This document shows positions 15,573-24,761 of a DNA stretch of 64,000 nucleotides, in pieces (position 1 is the stretch's first letter; each line of letters opens with the position of its first letter). Both the position numbers and the translations under genes were made by a program. The notes under the pieces are model-generated. The model saw nothing but the letters and a program-made list of their open reading frames with translations. It was not told the origin of the DNA and did not search any database. The DNA is from JBBTQS01 sp964627055 (GTDB lineage Bacteria; Patescibacteriota; Patescibacteriia; Magasanikbacterales; JBBTQS01): positions 1 to 64,000 of the forward strand of contig CAZVGV010000004.1 in the NCBI GenBank assembly GCA_964627055.1, in the 5' to 3' direction.

Positions 15573-17666
15573 ATGCTATCAAAGCTCAGTCTTCTCTTCA
15601 AGCTAGCTCTTCTCGGAGTGTTTTTTGTGCCAGGAACCGCACGAGCGGCACTCCCGAATGATCCTTACTTTATGCGACTGCCTATTTGGCAGCAGATTGG
15701 CCTTGAGCGTGCCTGGGATATCACCACAGGATCACGTGAAGTGGTTGTTGCCATACTCGACAGTGGTGTAGATATCAATCATCCTGACTTGCGAGAGAAT
15801 ATTTGGGTTAATTCGAATGAGGTACCAGGGGATGGTATCGACAACGATCAAAATGGGTATGTAGACGATGCACGTGGTTGGGACTTTGTGGATGAGGATG
15901 GTTCACCGACGCCATACGTACAGCCTGGTGCTGCGTTTCGAGCGGGAGAGCTCCAGCATGGAACCATAATTGCGGGAATTATTGGAGCTGTGGGGAACAA
16001 TGCGCTTTTCAGTACAGGTATTAATTGGCGTGTTCGCATCATGCCATTGCGAGTTATCGATGCAACTGCGGAGGATGGGTCTCATGTGCATCAAGTGCCA
16101 ACGTCACAAATTGAGGATGCGATTGCATATGCCGTTGCAAATGGTGCTGACGTGATTAGTTTGAGCCTTGTTGTCGATGCAAACATTCCGTCCCTGCAGC
16201 GTGCGTTCGTGCATGCGTACAATGCAGGTGTGACAACAGTCGTCTCAGCAGGTAATTATACGAATGAATTAAGGACGAACCGAGATCTGGCAGTGAAGCC
16301 GATGTATCCGGCATGCTTCAATGAACCTGGGATTGGCCCAGAGTTGGTGATCGGCGTCGCTTCCGTGGACAGTACTGATGTACTTTCTTCGTTTAGTAAT
16401 TATGGTGGAGGGTGTATTGATATTGCAGCACCAGGCGAAGGAGTTCCTGGCACGCTGTATCAGTCAGCAGAGCTCAATCAGCTCCAGCTGTATGGTGGCG
16501 CATGGAATGGCACTTCATTTGCTTCGCCGATGGTTGCGGGTGCAGTCGCACTCATGAAGGCGGTGTATCCCGAACTGACACCTGCGCAAGCATATACGTA
16601 TCTTACTCGGACTGCTGATCCTATCATTGCACAAAATCCAACACATGCAGCTCAGGTCGGTGCAGGCCGATTAAATATCGCATCCGCATTGGCATTACTT
16701 ACAGCAGAGCATCCTCCTGGAGCGTCGTCATCAAAAGAGCAGGTATCAGCAGTTGCGCCGGTGCCAGTTGTACCGACATCTGCGTATCGTGTAGTTGTTG
16801 GGCAGGATACTGGTACAGACTCATTGGTTCGAATTTTACGTAGTACTGGCGAGATGGAAGATGAGTTTCACGCGTTCTCCGAATCGTATGGCGGCTCTGG
16901 AATTTCGCTGACCACAGGCGACACCGACGGAGATGGTGCACAAGAAATAATTGTCGGTGCTGGTCGTGGTGGTGTGCCGTATGTTCGCATCTTTCAGTCA
17001 GATGGAACGCTGTTGCACGAGTTTCTCGCGGAAGCTACTTCTGACAGGCGTGGTGTGCGTGTTGGGGTGATAGATTATGACAAGAACGGTCAGGTTGAGA
17101 TTGTCACAGCCCCACTTACCGGGGAAGCGCAATATATTACGATATATCGTCCGGATGGACGACAGTTCTTACGATTTTCTCCTGGCCAGCGTCCGTATCC
17201 ATTTGGTCTGACATTTGCCTCTGGGATGGTCAATGGTGAGCCGCGAATTATTGTAAGTGAGCAGTATCAGGGCGGCCAGCACATTGAGGCATGGGCTCCT
17301 GGCGGAGCGTACGTGAATCAGTGGTTTGTGAAGGACGTTCCATCCCAGCGCCCAGTGCTTGCAATGGGTGATCTGACTATGGATGGTATTACTGATATCT
17401 TAGTAGGCTCTGCGCCTGGTCAGCATCCTTCTGTTATTGCACGACCGTTTGATTTTTCGACACAACAAATGGCATTCCCGGTGCTCTGGTCTGACGCAAC
17501 GACGGGGGTGTCGCTTGCGGCGATCAACGGTGTGCTCGCTGTTGGAAGTGGTCGCAACGTAGCTGGAGTTGTAGAGCTGTACAATGCGGTGGGTAGAATG
17601 TTGGTGCAAGTATATCCGTTTGGTCTGTATTATCGAGGGGGTGTGTCGGTTGCGTTTCTGCAGTAA
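15573..17666 (+). CDS. Secreted subtilisin-like serine protease with C-terminal FG-GAP-like region
   Basis: This 697-aa exported protease of family S8 has a signal peptide (residues 1 to about 23, ending GTARA). The catalytic triad lies in AILDSGVDINHPD (Asp), LQHGTIIAGIIG (His) and NGTSFASPMVAGA (Ser), with the oxyanion region in VVSAGNY. After about residue 385, a second part carries repeated GDTDGDGAQEIIVGAGRGG and MGDLTMDGITDILVGSAPG units, typical of FG-GAP/VCBS beta-propeller blades with Asp-rich calcium loops. ATG 15573 is preferred to TTG 15564. Substrates are unknown. The propeller suggests surface adhesion or protein binding. It lies inside the polysaccharide cluster. Confidence 0.92.
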   Translation: MLSKLSLLFKLALLGVFFVPGTARAALPNDPYFMRLPIWQQIGLERAWDITTGSREVVVAILDSGVDINHPDLRENIWVNSNEVPGDGIDNDQNGYVDDARGWDFVDEDGSPTPYVQPGAAFRAGELQHGTIIAGIIGAVGNNALFSTGINWRVRIMPLRVIDATAEDGSHVHQVPTSQIEDAIAYAVANGADVISLSLVVDANIPSLQRAFVHAYNAGVTTVVSAGNYTNELRTNRDLAVKPMYPACFNEPGIGPELVIGVASVDSTDVLSSFSNYGGGCIDIAAPGEGVPGTLYQSAELNQLQLYGGAWNGTSFASPMVAGAVALMKAVYPELTPAQAYTYLTRTADPIIAQNPTHAAQVGAGRLNIASALALLTAEHPPGASSSKEQVSAVAPVPVVPTSAYRVVVGQDTGTDSLVRILRSTGEMEDEFHAFSESYGGSGISLTTGDTDGDGAQEIIVGAGRGGVPYVRIFQSDGTLLHEFLAEATSDRRGVRVGVIDYDKNGQVEIVTAPLTGEAQYITIYRPDGRQFLRFSPGQRPYPFGLTFASGMVNGEPRIIVSEQYQGGQHIEAWAPGGAYVNQWFVKDVPSQRPVLAMGDLTMDGITDILVGSAPGQHPSVIARPFDFSTQQMAFPVLWSDATTGVSLAAINGVLAVGSGRNVAGVVELYNAVGRMLVQVYPFGLYYRGGVSVAFLQ

Positions 17667-17697
17667 ATGCACGTATACTAGCGGTAACACTATTTGT

Positions 17698-18711
17698 ATG
17701 AATGAAGCATCTGGATTTGAAAAAAAGAATGTAATTGTCTTTGGTGGAGCGGGGTTTATCGGGTCTAATCTCTGCGAACGTCTCCTCAAGGATGCGAAGG
17801 TTATCTGTATCGATGATCTGTCAGGAGGAACAAGTAAGAATATCGAACACCTCATGCAGTTCGAGGATTTTGAATTTTTGAAGCATGACATCACTACCGC
17901 GCTTGATCTTGGGGCATTTCCAGAGCTCGAGAAGTTCAAGGTGAAGTTCCAAGGGATTCAAGAAATTTATAACTTCGCTTGTCCCACCACCGCAAAAGAG
18001 TTTGATAAGTATAAGGTGCAGACGTTACGTGCGAACAGTGTTGGTGTCATTAATACACTCGAGGTTGCACGTACGTATGGCGCGAAGTATGTGTATGCGT
18101 CGTCGTCGGTGGTGTATGGTCCTCGCCGCGAAGGTGATGGGGTGTGTACTGAGATGACAGAAGGGAGCATGGATCATCTTTCAGCGCGTGCATGTTATGA
18201 CGAGGGAAAACGATTTGGCGAGACGTGTGTCACGACGTACGCACAACTGTATGGCATCGACGCAAAGATTGCACGTATTTTCCGCACCTATGGTCCTCGT
18301 GAAAAACTGTTCGATGCGCAGCTGATCCCTGACTTCATTACCGCAGCATTGGGAAATGAAGATATTGTTATTTATGGTGACGAATCATTTTCATCGTCGC
18401 TGGTGTATGTGTCTGATGTAGTGGACGGCATGCTGCGTCTCATGAAGGCGCCAGCAGCAATTGGCCCTGTAAACTTCGGTGGGGAAGATGATGTGAAAAT
18501 GGTGGATGTTGCAAAGATGATTGTGGAAATGACGCAGTCCAGTTCGGTGATTCGATTTGAGCCACCGCTTATCTTCACGAGCCCGTTGTGTCTCCCATCA
18601 ATTCAGAAGGCGAAAGAGCAGTTGGGGTGGTTGCCGTTGGTGCGACTGCAGGATGGTCTACTCAAGACTATTGACTACACAATTGCACATAAGCAAATGA
18701 TGGGTCTCTAG
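17698..18711 (+). CDS. UDP-glucuronate decarboxylase-like SDR enzyme
   Basis: This 337-aa extended SDR protein has the NAD motif FGGAGFIGSNLCERLL at the start, YNFACPTTAKEF (compare NLACPASP in UXS), YASSSVVYGPRREGDGV and RACYDEGKRFGET. The YDEGKR segment is the hallmark of UDP-xylose synthase/UDP-glucuronate decarboxylases, and ARIFRTYGPR follows. These enzymes convert UDP-glucuronate to UDP-xylose or its 4-keto intermediate, consistent with ugd at 11107. The ATG at 17698 follows a TATACT-like promoter element by about 20 nt. The gene overlaps nothing and is followed 1 nt later by a GT2 gene. Confidence 0.85.
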   Translation: MNEASGFEKKNVIVFGGAGFIGSNLCERLLKDAKVICIDDLSGGTSKNIEHLMQFEDFEFLKHDITTALDLGAFPELEKFKVKFQGIQEIYNFACPTTAKEFDKYKVQTLRANSVGVINTLEVARTYGAKYVYASSSVVYGPRREGDGVCTEMTEGSMDHLSARACYDEGKRFGETCVTTYAQLYGIDAKIARIFRTYGPREKLFDAQLIPDFITAALGNEDIVIYGDESFSSSLVYVSDVVDGMLRLMKAPAAIGPVNFGGEDDVKMVDVAKMIVEMTQSSSVIRFEPPLIFTSPLCLPSIQKAKEQLGWLPLVRLQDGLLKTIDYTIAHKQMMGL

Positions 18712-18712
18712 T

Positions 18713-19387
18713 ATGCACGAGGTCTACGTTGTCATTCCATGTTACAACGAAGCAGCGGTACTTGCTGCAGTGTTGTCGCATGTGACGACGTATGTACCTG
18801 CAACATCTGTTATTGTGGTGAACGATGGGAGCAGCGATGCGTCAGGTGAGATTGCGCATGCTGCTGGAGTGCATGTAGTTGAACATCGTATCAATCGTGG
18901 TCTTGGCGCGGCACTGAAGACGGGGATAGATCTTGCACTCGCATTAGGCGCGAAGACGGTTGTGACATTTGATGCTGACGGCCAACATCATGGAGCAGAC
19001 ATTGCGCGGCTCGTAGAAGCAGTTGAGGGTGGGGCAGCGATGGTGATCGGCTCACGGAATTTGGATCGACAGCAGATGCCTTGGTACCGTCGAGTCTATA
19101 ATAACTTGGGTAATGTAGTGACGTGGACCATGCACGGTGCTTGGGTAAGCGATAGCCAATCAGGGCTCCGGGCATTTCGACGAGACGCAGTTGCGCAGAT
19201 GCGCATACGTGCGAATCGAATGGAAGTGTCGTCTGAATTTGTGAAAGAAGCTCATCGGTTACGTCTCGCGATTGTTGAGATTCCCGTGCGTCCAGTGTAT
19301 ACAGAATACTCACTGAGCAAAGGACAGAGCTTTATGGGGGGTGTACGCACACTCCTCACGATGGCAATTCGACTTAACATGGATTGA
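18713..19387 (+). CDS. Glycosyltransferase family 2 (DPM1/polyprenyl-phosphate-sugar synthase-like)
   Basis: This 224-aa GT-A fold enzyme has the N-terminal VVIPCYNEAAVLAAVL and the nucleotide-binding VVNDGSSDAS. The metal-binding segment is TFDADGQHHGADI, and GSRNLDRQQMPWYRRVYN and SDSQSGLRAFRRDAV follow. This pattern is close to dolichol/polyprenyl-phosphate mannose or glucose synthases, which load sugars onto the lipid carrier. No C-terminal membrane helices are present, but the next gene (DUF2304) is a small membrane protein that commonly accompanies such transferases. It starts 1 nt after the UXS-like gene. Confidence 0.9.
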   Translation: MHEVYVVIPCYNEAAVLAAVLSHVTTYVPATSVIVVNDGSSDASGEIAHAAGVHVVEHRINRGLGAALKTGIDLALALGAKTVVTFDADGQHHGADIARLVEAVEGGAAMVIGSRNLDRQQMPWYRRVYNNLGNVVTWTMHGAWVSDSQSGLRAFRRDAVAQMRIRANRMEVSSEFVKEAHRLRLAIVEIPVRPVYTEYSLSKGQSFMGGVRTLLTMAIRLNMD

Positions 19388-19388
19388 T

Positions 19389-19730
19389 ATGGGAGTAGTA
19401 GAGATTCTCTTTACGATTGTTGCCTTGATTGAGTTGCTCCGTACAGTGCGACGAATGATGACCAGACACCTGTCATTGCCTCTGACTATTGTTGCAGTTG
19501 TAGTGTGGATTTCTGTTCTGGTGTTTACATGGGTACCGTCACTTCTTGACCAAGTTGCGCAGGTGATTGGTGTTGGTCGTGGTGTGGATACGGCGATGTA
19601 CTTCTCTGTTTTGCTGCTCTTGTATCTTGTGTTCCGTATTTTTGTGCGTCTGGAGCACATGGAGGATCAGCTTACGCGCCTTACGCGTGAGGATGCGCTT
19701 ACCACGTATCATGCCAAGAAAAAACAATAG
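19389..19730 (+). CDS. DUF2304 family small membrane protein
   Basis: This 113-aa protein has three hydrophobic segments: VVEILFTIVALIELL, LTIVAVVVWISVLVFTW and AMYFSVLLLLYLVFRIFV. They are followed by a short coiled tail (RLEHMEDQLTRLTRE). The third helix with the following RLEHME is characteristic of DUF2304, found directly after GT2 genes in many bacteria and probably partnering the transferase at the membrane. The start at 19389 is 1 nt past the GT2 stop. The 3' end overlaps the GT4 gene by 20 nt. Confidence 0.82.
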   Translation: MGVVEILFTIVALIELLRTVRRMMTRHLSLPLTIVAVVVWISVLVFTWVPSLLDQVAQVIGVGRGVDTAMYFSVLLLLYLVFRIFVRLEHMEDQLTRLTREDALTTYHAKKKQ

Positions 19731-20925
19731 CGTTCGTCGCGATGGCTCATCACGTCCAAATACGCAGCAACTTCGTGTTGCAATTATTACGTGCGTATAT
19801 CCGCCGTATCGAGGTGGTATGGGCGCGGTTGCACACGCACATGCACATGCGCTGGCGCGACGAGGAGCGCTGGTACGAGTGATCACGCCACAGTACGATC
19901 GCGAACAACAATCGAGAGTAGAGGATGATGGAGTGCGTGTGGAGTACCGAAAGCCAGTTTTTGCTTACGGAAACGCAGGAAGAATTGCAGTTGCGGATCT
20001 TTTTGAAACTAATGACGTGGTGCATTTGCACCTTCCGTTTTATTTTACCGCTGAGGTCTGTGCGACGCTTGCACGCCGATATCCGAATGTGCGATTCGTC
20101 GTTACCTATCACATGGATCCGACCGCAAGTGGTGTGAAGGGGTGGTATTTCCGATGGTACAGCGCATGGGTGTTGCCTCGCGTATTGCGCGCAGCGTCAA
20201 CTCTTTTTGTGAGCAGTAAGTCATATGCACTCTCGACGAGTTCAGCAGCTACGTTTAGGGCACTGGAAGACCGTATTGTGGAGGTGCCATTTGGAGTTGA
20301 TCAACAGCGGTTCCATCCTAGAACAAGTGCGGAGTCATCATGGGCATTGCTTGCGTCTACGGGGCTTTCTCCGGCCAAGTGTACTGTGCTCTTTGTGGGA
20401 GGAATGGATGTCGCACACGCATTTAAGGGTATACCAGTATTACTCGAGGCGGTTCGATCGCTTCCAGAAAGTGTTCAATTGGTATTGATTGGTGACGGGT
20501 CCTTGCGTGCTCGGTATGAACGGCTGACAGCGAAATGGCGTATAAGTGATCGTGTACGATTCGTGGGCAATCAATCACCAGAGGGGTTGGCGCAGTGGTA
20601 TCGATCTGCACAAATATTCGTTCTGCCGTCGGTATCTCGTGGAGAAGCATTTGGACTGGTGCTTCTTGAGGCAATGGCAAGTGGTGTGGCGTGTATCGCG
20701 AGTGATCTCGCTGGCGTAAGAGACGTGCTCGATCGAGGTCGCGCAGGACTCGTAGTGCCACCACGTGACGCGCGTGCATTGGCAGAAGCAATTAATACGT
20801 TGTACCGAGATCCCGTGCGTCGTGCCGCGCTGATTGAACATGCGTATGCGCGTGTGCGACGGTTGTACACATGGGAGCACATGGTGGATCAGTATCTTCT
20901 GTGGTATACTTCCGTCATCAAGTAA
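19711..20925 (+). CDS. Glycosyltransferase family 4
   Basis: This 404-aa GT-B glycosyltransferase of the GT4 (glycosyl transferases group 1) family has an N-terminal lobe with ITCVYPPYRGGMGAVAHAHAHAL. The C-terminal donor-binding lobe has LFVGGMDVAHAFKGI, VQLVLIGDGSLRARYE, VRFVGNQSPEGLAQWYRSAQIFVLPS and the E-x7-E motif EAFGLVLLEAMASG. An internal start at 19711 fits the family length; the upstream frame is just the DUF2304 gene in another register. It adds a hexose to a lipid-linked glycan, with acceptor and donor unknown. It is the last gene of the sugar cluster. Confidence 0.9.
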   Translation: MPRKNNSVRRDGSSRPNTQQLRVAIITCVYPPYRGGMGAVAHAHAHALARRGALVRVITPQYDREQQSRVEDDGVRVEYRKPVFAYGNAGRIAVADLFETNDVVHLHLPFYFTAEVCATLARRYPNVRFVVTYHMDPTASGVKGWYFRWYSAWVLPRVLRAASTLFVSSKSYALSTSSAATFRALEDRIVEVPFGVDQQRFHPRTSAESSWALLASTGLSPAKCTVLFVGGMDVAHAFKGIPVLLEAVRSLPESVQLVLIGDGSLRARYERLTAKWRISDRVRFVGNQSPEGLAQWYRSAQIFVLPSVSRGEAFGLVLLEAMASGVACIASDLAGVRDVLDRGRAGLVVPPRDARALAEAINTLYRDPVRRAALIEHAYARVRRLYTWEHMVDQYLLWYTSVIK

Positions 20926-20948
20926 AACTATTTTTAGTTCATTAGTGT

Positions 20949-21356
20949 ATGCCAGAATTGTATGTGAGCGTCTCGCTCCTCATGATCCGTATCATGATGG
21001 GTATCATTTTCATGGCGCATGGGTACCCAAAGATTTTTGATCGCAAGTTCGCACTTGCAACGGCGAAGTTTTTTAAGACATTGCGCGTTCCAGCACCACG
21101 ATTCTTTACCTTCTTGGTAGGATTCCTCGAGCTTTTCGGTGGTGTGATGCTCTTCATTGGACTTTTTGGTCAGATTTGGGCGTTCCTTCTCTCCATGATT
21201 ATGGTAGTAGCAATTGCTCTTACCGGAAATCAGAAAGGGTTCAAGGGTGGGTATGAATTTGAGTTGCTTATTTTCGTCTGCGGTCTTTCGTTGTTCTTGT
21301 TGGGCGATGGTATGTACTCGCTGACGTATCTCATCACACATTTCAACTTGTTCTAG
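20949..21356 (+). CDS. DoxX family membrane protein
   Basis: This 135-aa, four-helix protein is paralogous in family to the gene at 8305. SVSLLMIRIMMGIIFMAHGYPKIF is the DoxX-type first helix and motif, and FFTFLVGFLELFGGVMLFIGLFGQ and FLLSMIMVVAIAL follow. It is preceded by a TATACT hexamer at 20905-20910 inside the end of the GT4 gene and ends at the terminator 21371-21397. There is no Shine-Dalgarno site. The role is presumably redox-related in the membrane, from family knowledge only. Confidence 0.85.
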   Translation: MPELYVSVSLLMIRIMMGIIFMAHGYPKIFDRKFALATAKFFKTLRVPAPRFFTFLVGFLELFGGVMLFIGLFGQIWAFLLSMIMVVAIALTGNQKGFKGGYEFELLIFVCGLSLFLLGDGMYSLTYLITHFNLF

Positions 21357-21370
21357 TGTCGATAAAAACA

Positions 21371-21397
21371 AAAACCGCGTACCAGGTACGCGGTTTT
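21371..21397. terminator. Bidirectional terminator
   Basis: The 13-bp stem AAAACCGCGTACC/GGTACGCGGTTTT (21371-21383, 21385-21397) lies between the DoxX gene and the convergent murE, with A and T tracts on both sides. Confidence 0.9.
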
Positions 21398-21408
21398 TGT
21401 TTTTACTC

Positions 21409-22704
21409 CTAGTGTACTTTGCTGAGTTCTTCGCGTACCACAGTTCGGTCATCCCATGGTGCTGATTTGCCACCAATAACAATGGACTGTTCAGCGCCTT
21501 TACCGGTAATTGCCACGAGATCTCCAGGACGAGCGAGTGTGAGTGCCTTCGCAATACCTGCGCGCCGGTCTTCGATGACAAAGAGATTTTCATTACGCTG
21601 TTTGCCAGCAGCCTCAGCAGCAACGGCGATATCTTCACAGATAGGTGTCGGATCGTCTTCGTAAGGATCAACATTACTTACCACGACATAATCTGCAAGT
21701 CGCCCAACTTGCTCGCCCATGATTGGTCGTTTGCGCTTGTCGCGACCACCACCTTCGGCACCGAGCAGCACAATGATTTTTTGATCAGGAGAGGTTCGCA
21801 TGGCGCGTAGTGTGTCGAGAAGCCCTCCCATGGATTCTTTTTCGTGCGCGTAGTCGACCCAGAGTGAGAAGGGTTGGCCCATGTCAATTTTCTCCATACG
21901 TCCTGGAACACCCGAGAGCGCGGCGATGCCTGGGGCACACTGCTCAATGGACATCCCTAGTGCGCGGCCTACGGCAACAGCTGCAACCGCGTTGCTCACA
22001 TTGAAGAAGCCCGGGATTTGAAGGGAGAATGCTGTGCCGTCGATGTGGAAGGTGCCACCTGTTGCTGTGACCTGAATATCCTTGGCTACTAGATCTGCGG
22101 CTGTAGCTGTTGCATACGTGACACGGCGTGCGGGAGAGGCAGCTGCAAACGCGCTCACTTCAGGGCTGTCATTGTTGAGCACTGCGCACGGGTTGGATTT
22201 TGAGGATGCACGAAGCGCCTCGAAGAGACGCAACTTTGCAGCACGGTATTCTTCAAATGAATTATTGTGGGAAGGGAGGTGTTCTGGTGTGAGGTTCGTG
22301 AACACAGCAACGTCGAATTGAATACCAACGTGACGCCACTGCTTGAGTCCTTCGGATGTGACCTCGATTACCGCGTGCGTACAGCCTTCTTGCACCGCAC
22401 GACGCAAGAATTTTTGGATCACCCATGCTCCAGGCATGGAGAGGTGATATGGGTTCAGTGTTTCGGTTGTGCCAAGGCGGAAATTGGCTGTGCCTGTAAG
22501 CGCAGTTTTTTTGCCGGAATGTTGAAGTACTGACCAAATGTAATTGCAGGTGGTGGATTTGCCCTTGGTACCCGTTACACCGATAACAACGAGCTGACGT
22601 GAAGGGTTGCCGTACCATGAGCTAGCAATAGACGCTGAGAGTTGGTGGTAGCGTAGCAGTGCAGCAGTAGGAACAAGATTCCGTAAAGATGATTTGAGTG
22701 ACAT
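21409..22704 (-). CDS. murE: MurE-like UDP-N-acetylmuramyl-peptide ligase, short form
   Basis: This Mur ligase adds the third residue to the peptidoglycan stem. P-loop GVTGTKGKSTT, HAVIEVTSEGLKQWR and VFTNLTPEHL are MurE-type, and GAEGGGRDKRKRP is the conserved C-terminal-domain motif. At 431 aa it is shorter than usual. Only about 42 residues precede the P-loop, where MurE normally has a UDP-binding domain of about 100 residues. The DNPR signature that reads meso-diaminopimelate is VDPY here, so the added amino acid may not be DAP. It could also be a MurE-related ligase with another task. It is monocistronic and ends at the shared terminator. Confidence 0.78.
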   Translation of the reverse strand: MSLKSSLRNLVPTAALLRYHQLSASIASSWYGNPSRQLVVIGVTGTKGKSTTCNYIWSVLQHSGKKTALTGTANFRLGTTETLNPYHLSMPGAWVIQKFLRRAVQEGCTHAVIEVTSEGLKQWRHVGIQFDVAVFTNLTPEHLPSHNNSFEEYRAAKLRLFEALRASSKSNPCAVLNNDSPEVSAFAAASPARRVTYATATAADLVAKDIQVTATGGTFHIDGTAFSLQIPGFFNVSNAVAAVAVGRALGMSIEQCAPGIAALSGVPGRMEKIDMGQPFSLWVDYAHEKESMGGLLDTLRAMRTSPDQKIIVLLGAEGGGRDKRKRPIMGEQVGRLADYVVVSNVDPYEDDPTPICEDIAVAAEAAGKQRNENLFVIEDRRAGIAKALTLARPGDLVAITGKGAEQSIVIGGKSAPWDDRTVVREELSKVH

Positions 22705-22734
22705 AGGTAGGTGTATGCTACGCGAGGTTGATGA

Positions 22735-24675
22735 CTAGTGCAACTCTGCGTTTGGTATGAGTAATCGAACGGTTGCAGTTGGATCTGTGGAAATCAGTTG
22801 CTGTGCGGTGTGTTCTACAAATGCAGTCGTTGCCGGTACTGACTGGTAGAGGAGTCCTCCGATACGTGTGCGGGTGACCTGGTGAATTGCGGCGACATAG
22901 ACGGTGTCGCCAGTAGTGGTTTGAGCAGGCACGTGCCAGAGTCGAAGAATGAACCGTTCACGCGAGCGCCAGCGTTGTGGCATTGGTTGTTCATAGCTCA
23001 CTTCCTGTGGAAGTGTATTCCAGAAGAGGTACCCTACAGGTGCGTGTTCATATCGTTCACGACGGATTTGTGCACCGGTCATTCGAGTAAGTGAATGAAG
23101 TGATACGTCGTCACTGCGCATCCAGCCCAGTTTTTTGAGTGCACCATCAAGGGTACTTAGACTTGGCGCGGAGATTGCCATCTGAATAGAGCCACGGTCA
23201 TCGCCTAAGAGCGATTCTATCTCAGGAGCAAATTGCGTGGTGATGAAATTTTGGAGATATTCGCTAGGCACAGTACTGCGTACGCGGTGTGCATCTGCAA
23301 AAGTAATTTCTGGTCGATACCAGGCAATCAGTGCTGCATAGGCAAGAACCCAAATCGTGCAGAGTACTATGGTGATACTTCGATGCTGAGAGCGCACTTT
23401 TCTGGAGTTGCGAGTTATAGGAGTTCTGCGAACCCATGCAATGCCTATCGCGATCCAGAATCCCGAGATAAGCAGTCCAGCAATTACGTCTAGAGCATAA
23501 TGAACGCCCAAATATATTCTACTGAAAACAACGAGTCCTACGAGTAATGTTGCACCGGCAAGATGTTGTACCTTGCGACGCCATGTGGTGGATTCTCGCA
23601 TGAGTACAAATGCAAGGAATCCATATATAGCAAGCACAATCGTTGCATGTCCGCTGGGGAAGGAATAGGTCGCCTCTGTATAGCCTGCATTGAGTGAGCG
23701 TGGTCGTGCAATAAGAAGTTTGAAGATACTGCTGGTGGTAATTGCACCAATAACGGTGAGCAGCAATGGCGCGATATAGGCGCGTCGTTCGTATATTTCG
23801 AAGAGGGCGATGAGTATGAGTACTGTGAGTATTGCAAACATGTCCTTTCCCACCATAGTGACCGCAACAAAAAATGTTGCGAGGTGGGGATCACGAAAGA
23901 GTATCAAGAGATTCTCAACACGTACATCAAGTGATTCCGTGCTCACAGGGGCTTGTACTGCGTACACACACCAGAGGAATAGGATACTCGTTGTGGCAAG
24001 TGCACTCCAAAAGAGTACGCGCCAAATATATTTACCGTGATGTCCGTGCCAATACGGGGTCAGAATATCAATCGCGCGAGCAAGCACGCGCATGCCCCAG
24101 AGAAGAAGTGCGACACAGCCTATGAGGGTAAAGATAAGCAATCCTGCGCGTGTGGTCCATGCACCAAGTACACGCCAAACACTCCCAAAAAGTACTCCAG
24201 CAAGGATGAACGAAATAGACCACACAATAGCAGAGAGGACATTCCAAAGCATGAATGTACGTACCGGCATCCGAACCATTCCGGCTACAAAGGGGACAAT
24301 GGCACGAACAACACCTACAAATCGTGCAACGAGCACACTCATTGACCCGTATCGTTGCATGAATTTTTCTGCACTTTCAATGTGTTCGCGCTTCATGAGA
24401 CGGGCAAGTGCTCCAGTGCTTGAGCGTTTGCCGAGGCTGTAGCTGAGGCTGTCCCCGGCGATGGCACCAAGTGTAGCTGCGAGCACGGTAAGTGAGGGGT
24501 TGAGGAACCCATGGGCGATACCAAGGCCACTTACAATAACAATGATGCCACCCGGCACGAAGAGACCGATAAATGCCAGTGACTCGGCGAACGTTATGAG
24601 AAAAATTGCAATATACCCCCAGATTGCATGTACATTTATGATGCTCTCTAGTGTCTGTGTTAGCCACTGTTCCAT
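22735..24675 (-). CDS. DedA-PAP2-LssY three-domain membrane protein
   Basis: This 646-aa fusion has three parts. Residues 1-200 are a DedA/VTT domain (FLITFAESLAFIGLFVPGG, LGAIAGDSLSYSLGKR, ARFVGVVRAIVPFVAGM). Residues about 230-430 are a PAP2 phosphatase with KLLIARPRS, YSFPSGHATI and SRIYLGVHYALDV, holding the catalytic histidines. The C-terminal 200 residues are soluble and LssY-like (SLSTLDGALKKLGW, WRSRERFILRLWH). Such fusions are thought to dephosphorylate lipid pyrophosphates, possibly undecaprenyl pyrophosphate. ATG 24675 is chosen over the longer frame at 24714. The gene lies 30 nt upstream of murE on the same strand, so a carrier-recycling role is plausible but inferred. Confidence 0.85.
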   Translation of the reverse strand: MEQWLTQTLESIINVHAIWGYIAIFLITFAESLAFIGLFVPGGIIVIVSGLGIAHGFLNPSLTVLAATLGAIAGDSLSYSLGKRSSTGALARLMKREHIESAEKFMQRYGSMSVLVARFVGVVRAIVPFVAGMVRMPVRTFMLWNVLSAIVWSISFILAGVLFGSVWRVLGAWTTRAGLLIFTLIGCVALLLWGMRVLARAIDILTPYWHGHHGKYIWRVLFWSALATTSILFLWCVYAVQAPVSTESLDVRVENLLILFRDPHLATFFVAVTMVGKDMFAILTVLILIALFEIYERRAYIAPLLLTVIGAITTSSIFKLLIARPRSLNAGYTEATYSFPSGHATIVLAIYGFLAFVLMRESTTWRRKVQHLAGATLLVGLVVFSRIYLGVHYALDVIAGLLISGFWIAIGIAWVRRTPITRNSRKVRSQHRSITIVLCTIWVLAYAALIAWYRPEITFADAHRVRSTVPSEYLQNFITTQFAPEIESLLGDDRGSIQMAISAPSLSTLDGALKKLGWMRSDDVSLHSLTRMTGAQIRRERYEHAPVGYLFWNTLPQEVSYEQPMPQRWRSRERFILRLWHVPAQTTTGDTVYVAAIHQVTRTRIGGLLYQSVPATTAFVEHTAQQLISTDPTATVRLLIPNAELH

Positions 24676-24702
24676 ATCGAAAATGTGGATCAAGTATAGC
24701 AC

Positions 24703-24741
24703 AAAAAACAACACCCGCAGACCAGAAGTGGTATGCGGGTG
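24703..24741 (-). terminator. Rho-independent terminator
   Basis: The stem CACCCGCA (24712-24719) pairs with TGCGGGTG (24734-24741). On the minus strand a T-run (24703-24708) follows. It terminates the 280-aa membrane protein gene. Confidence 0.85.
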
Positions 24742-24761
24742 CGCAGGTGGCAGGGCCTGAG

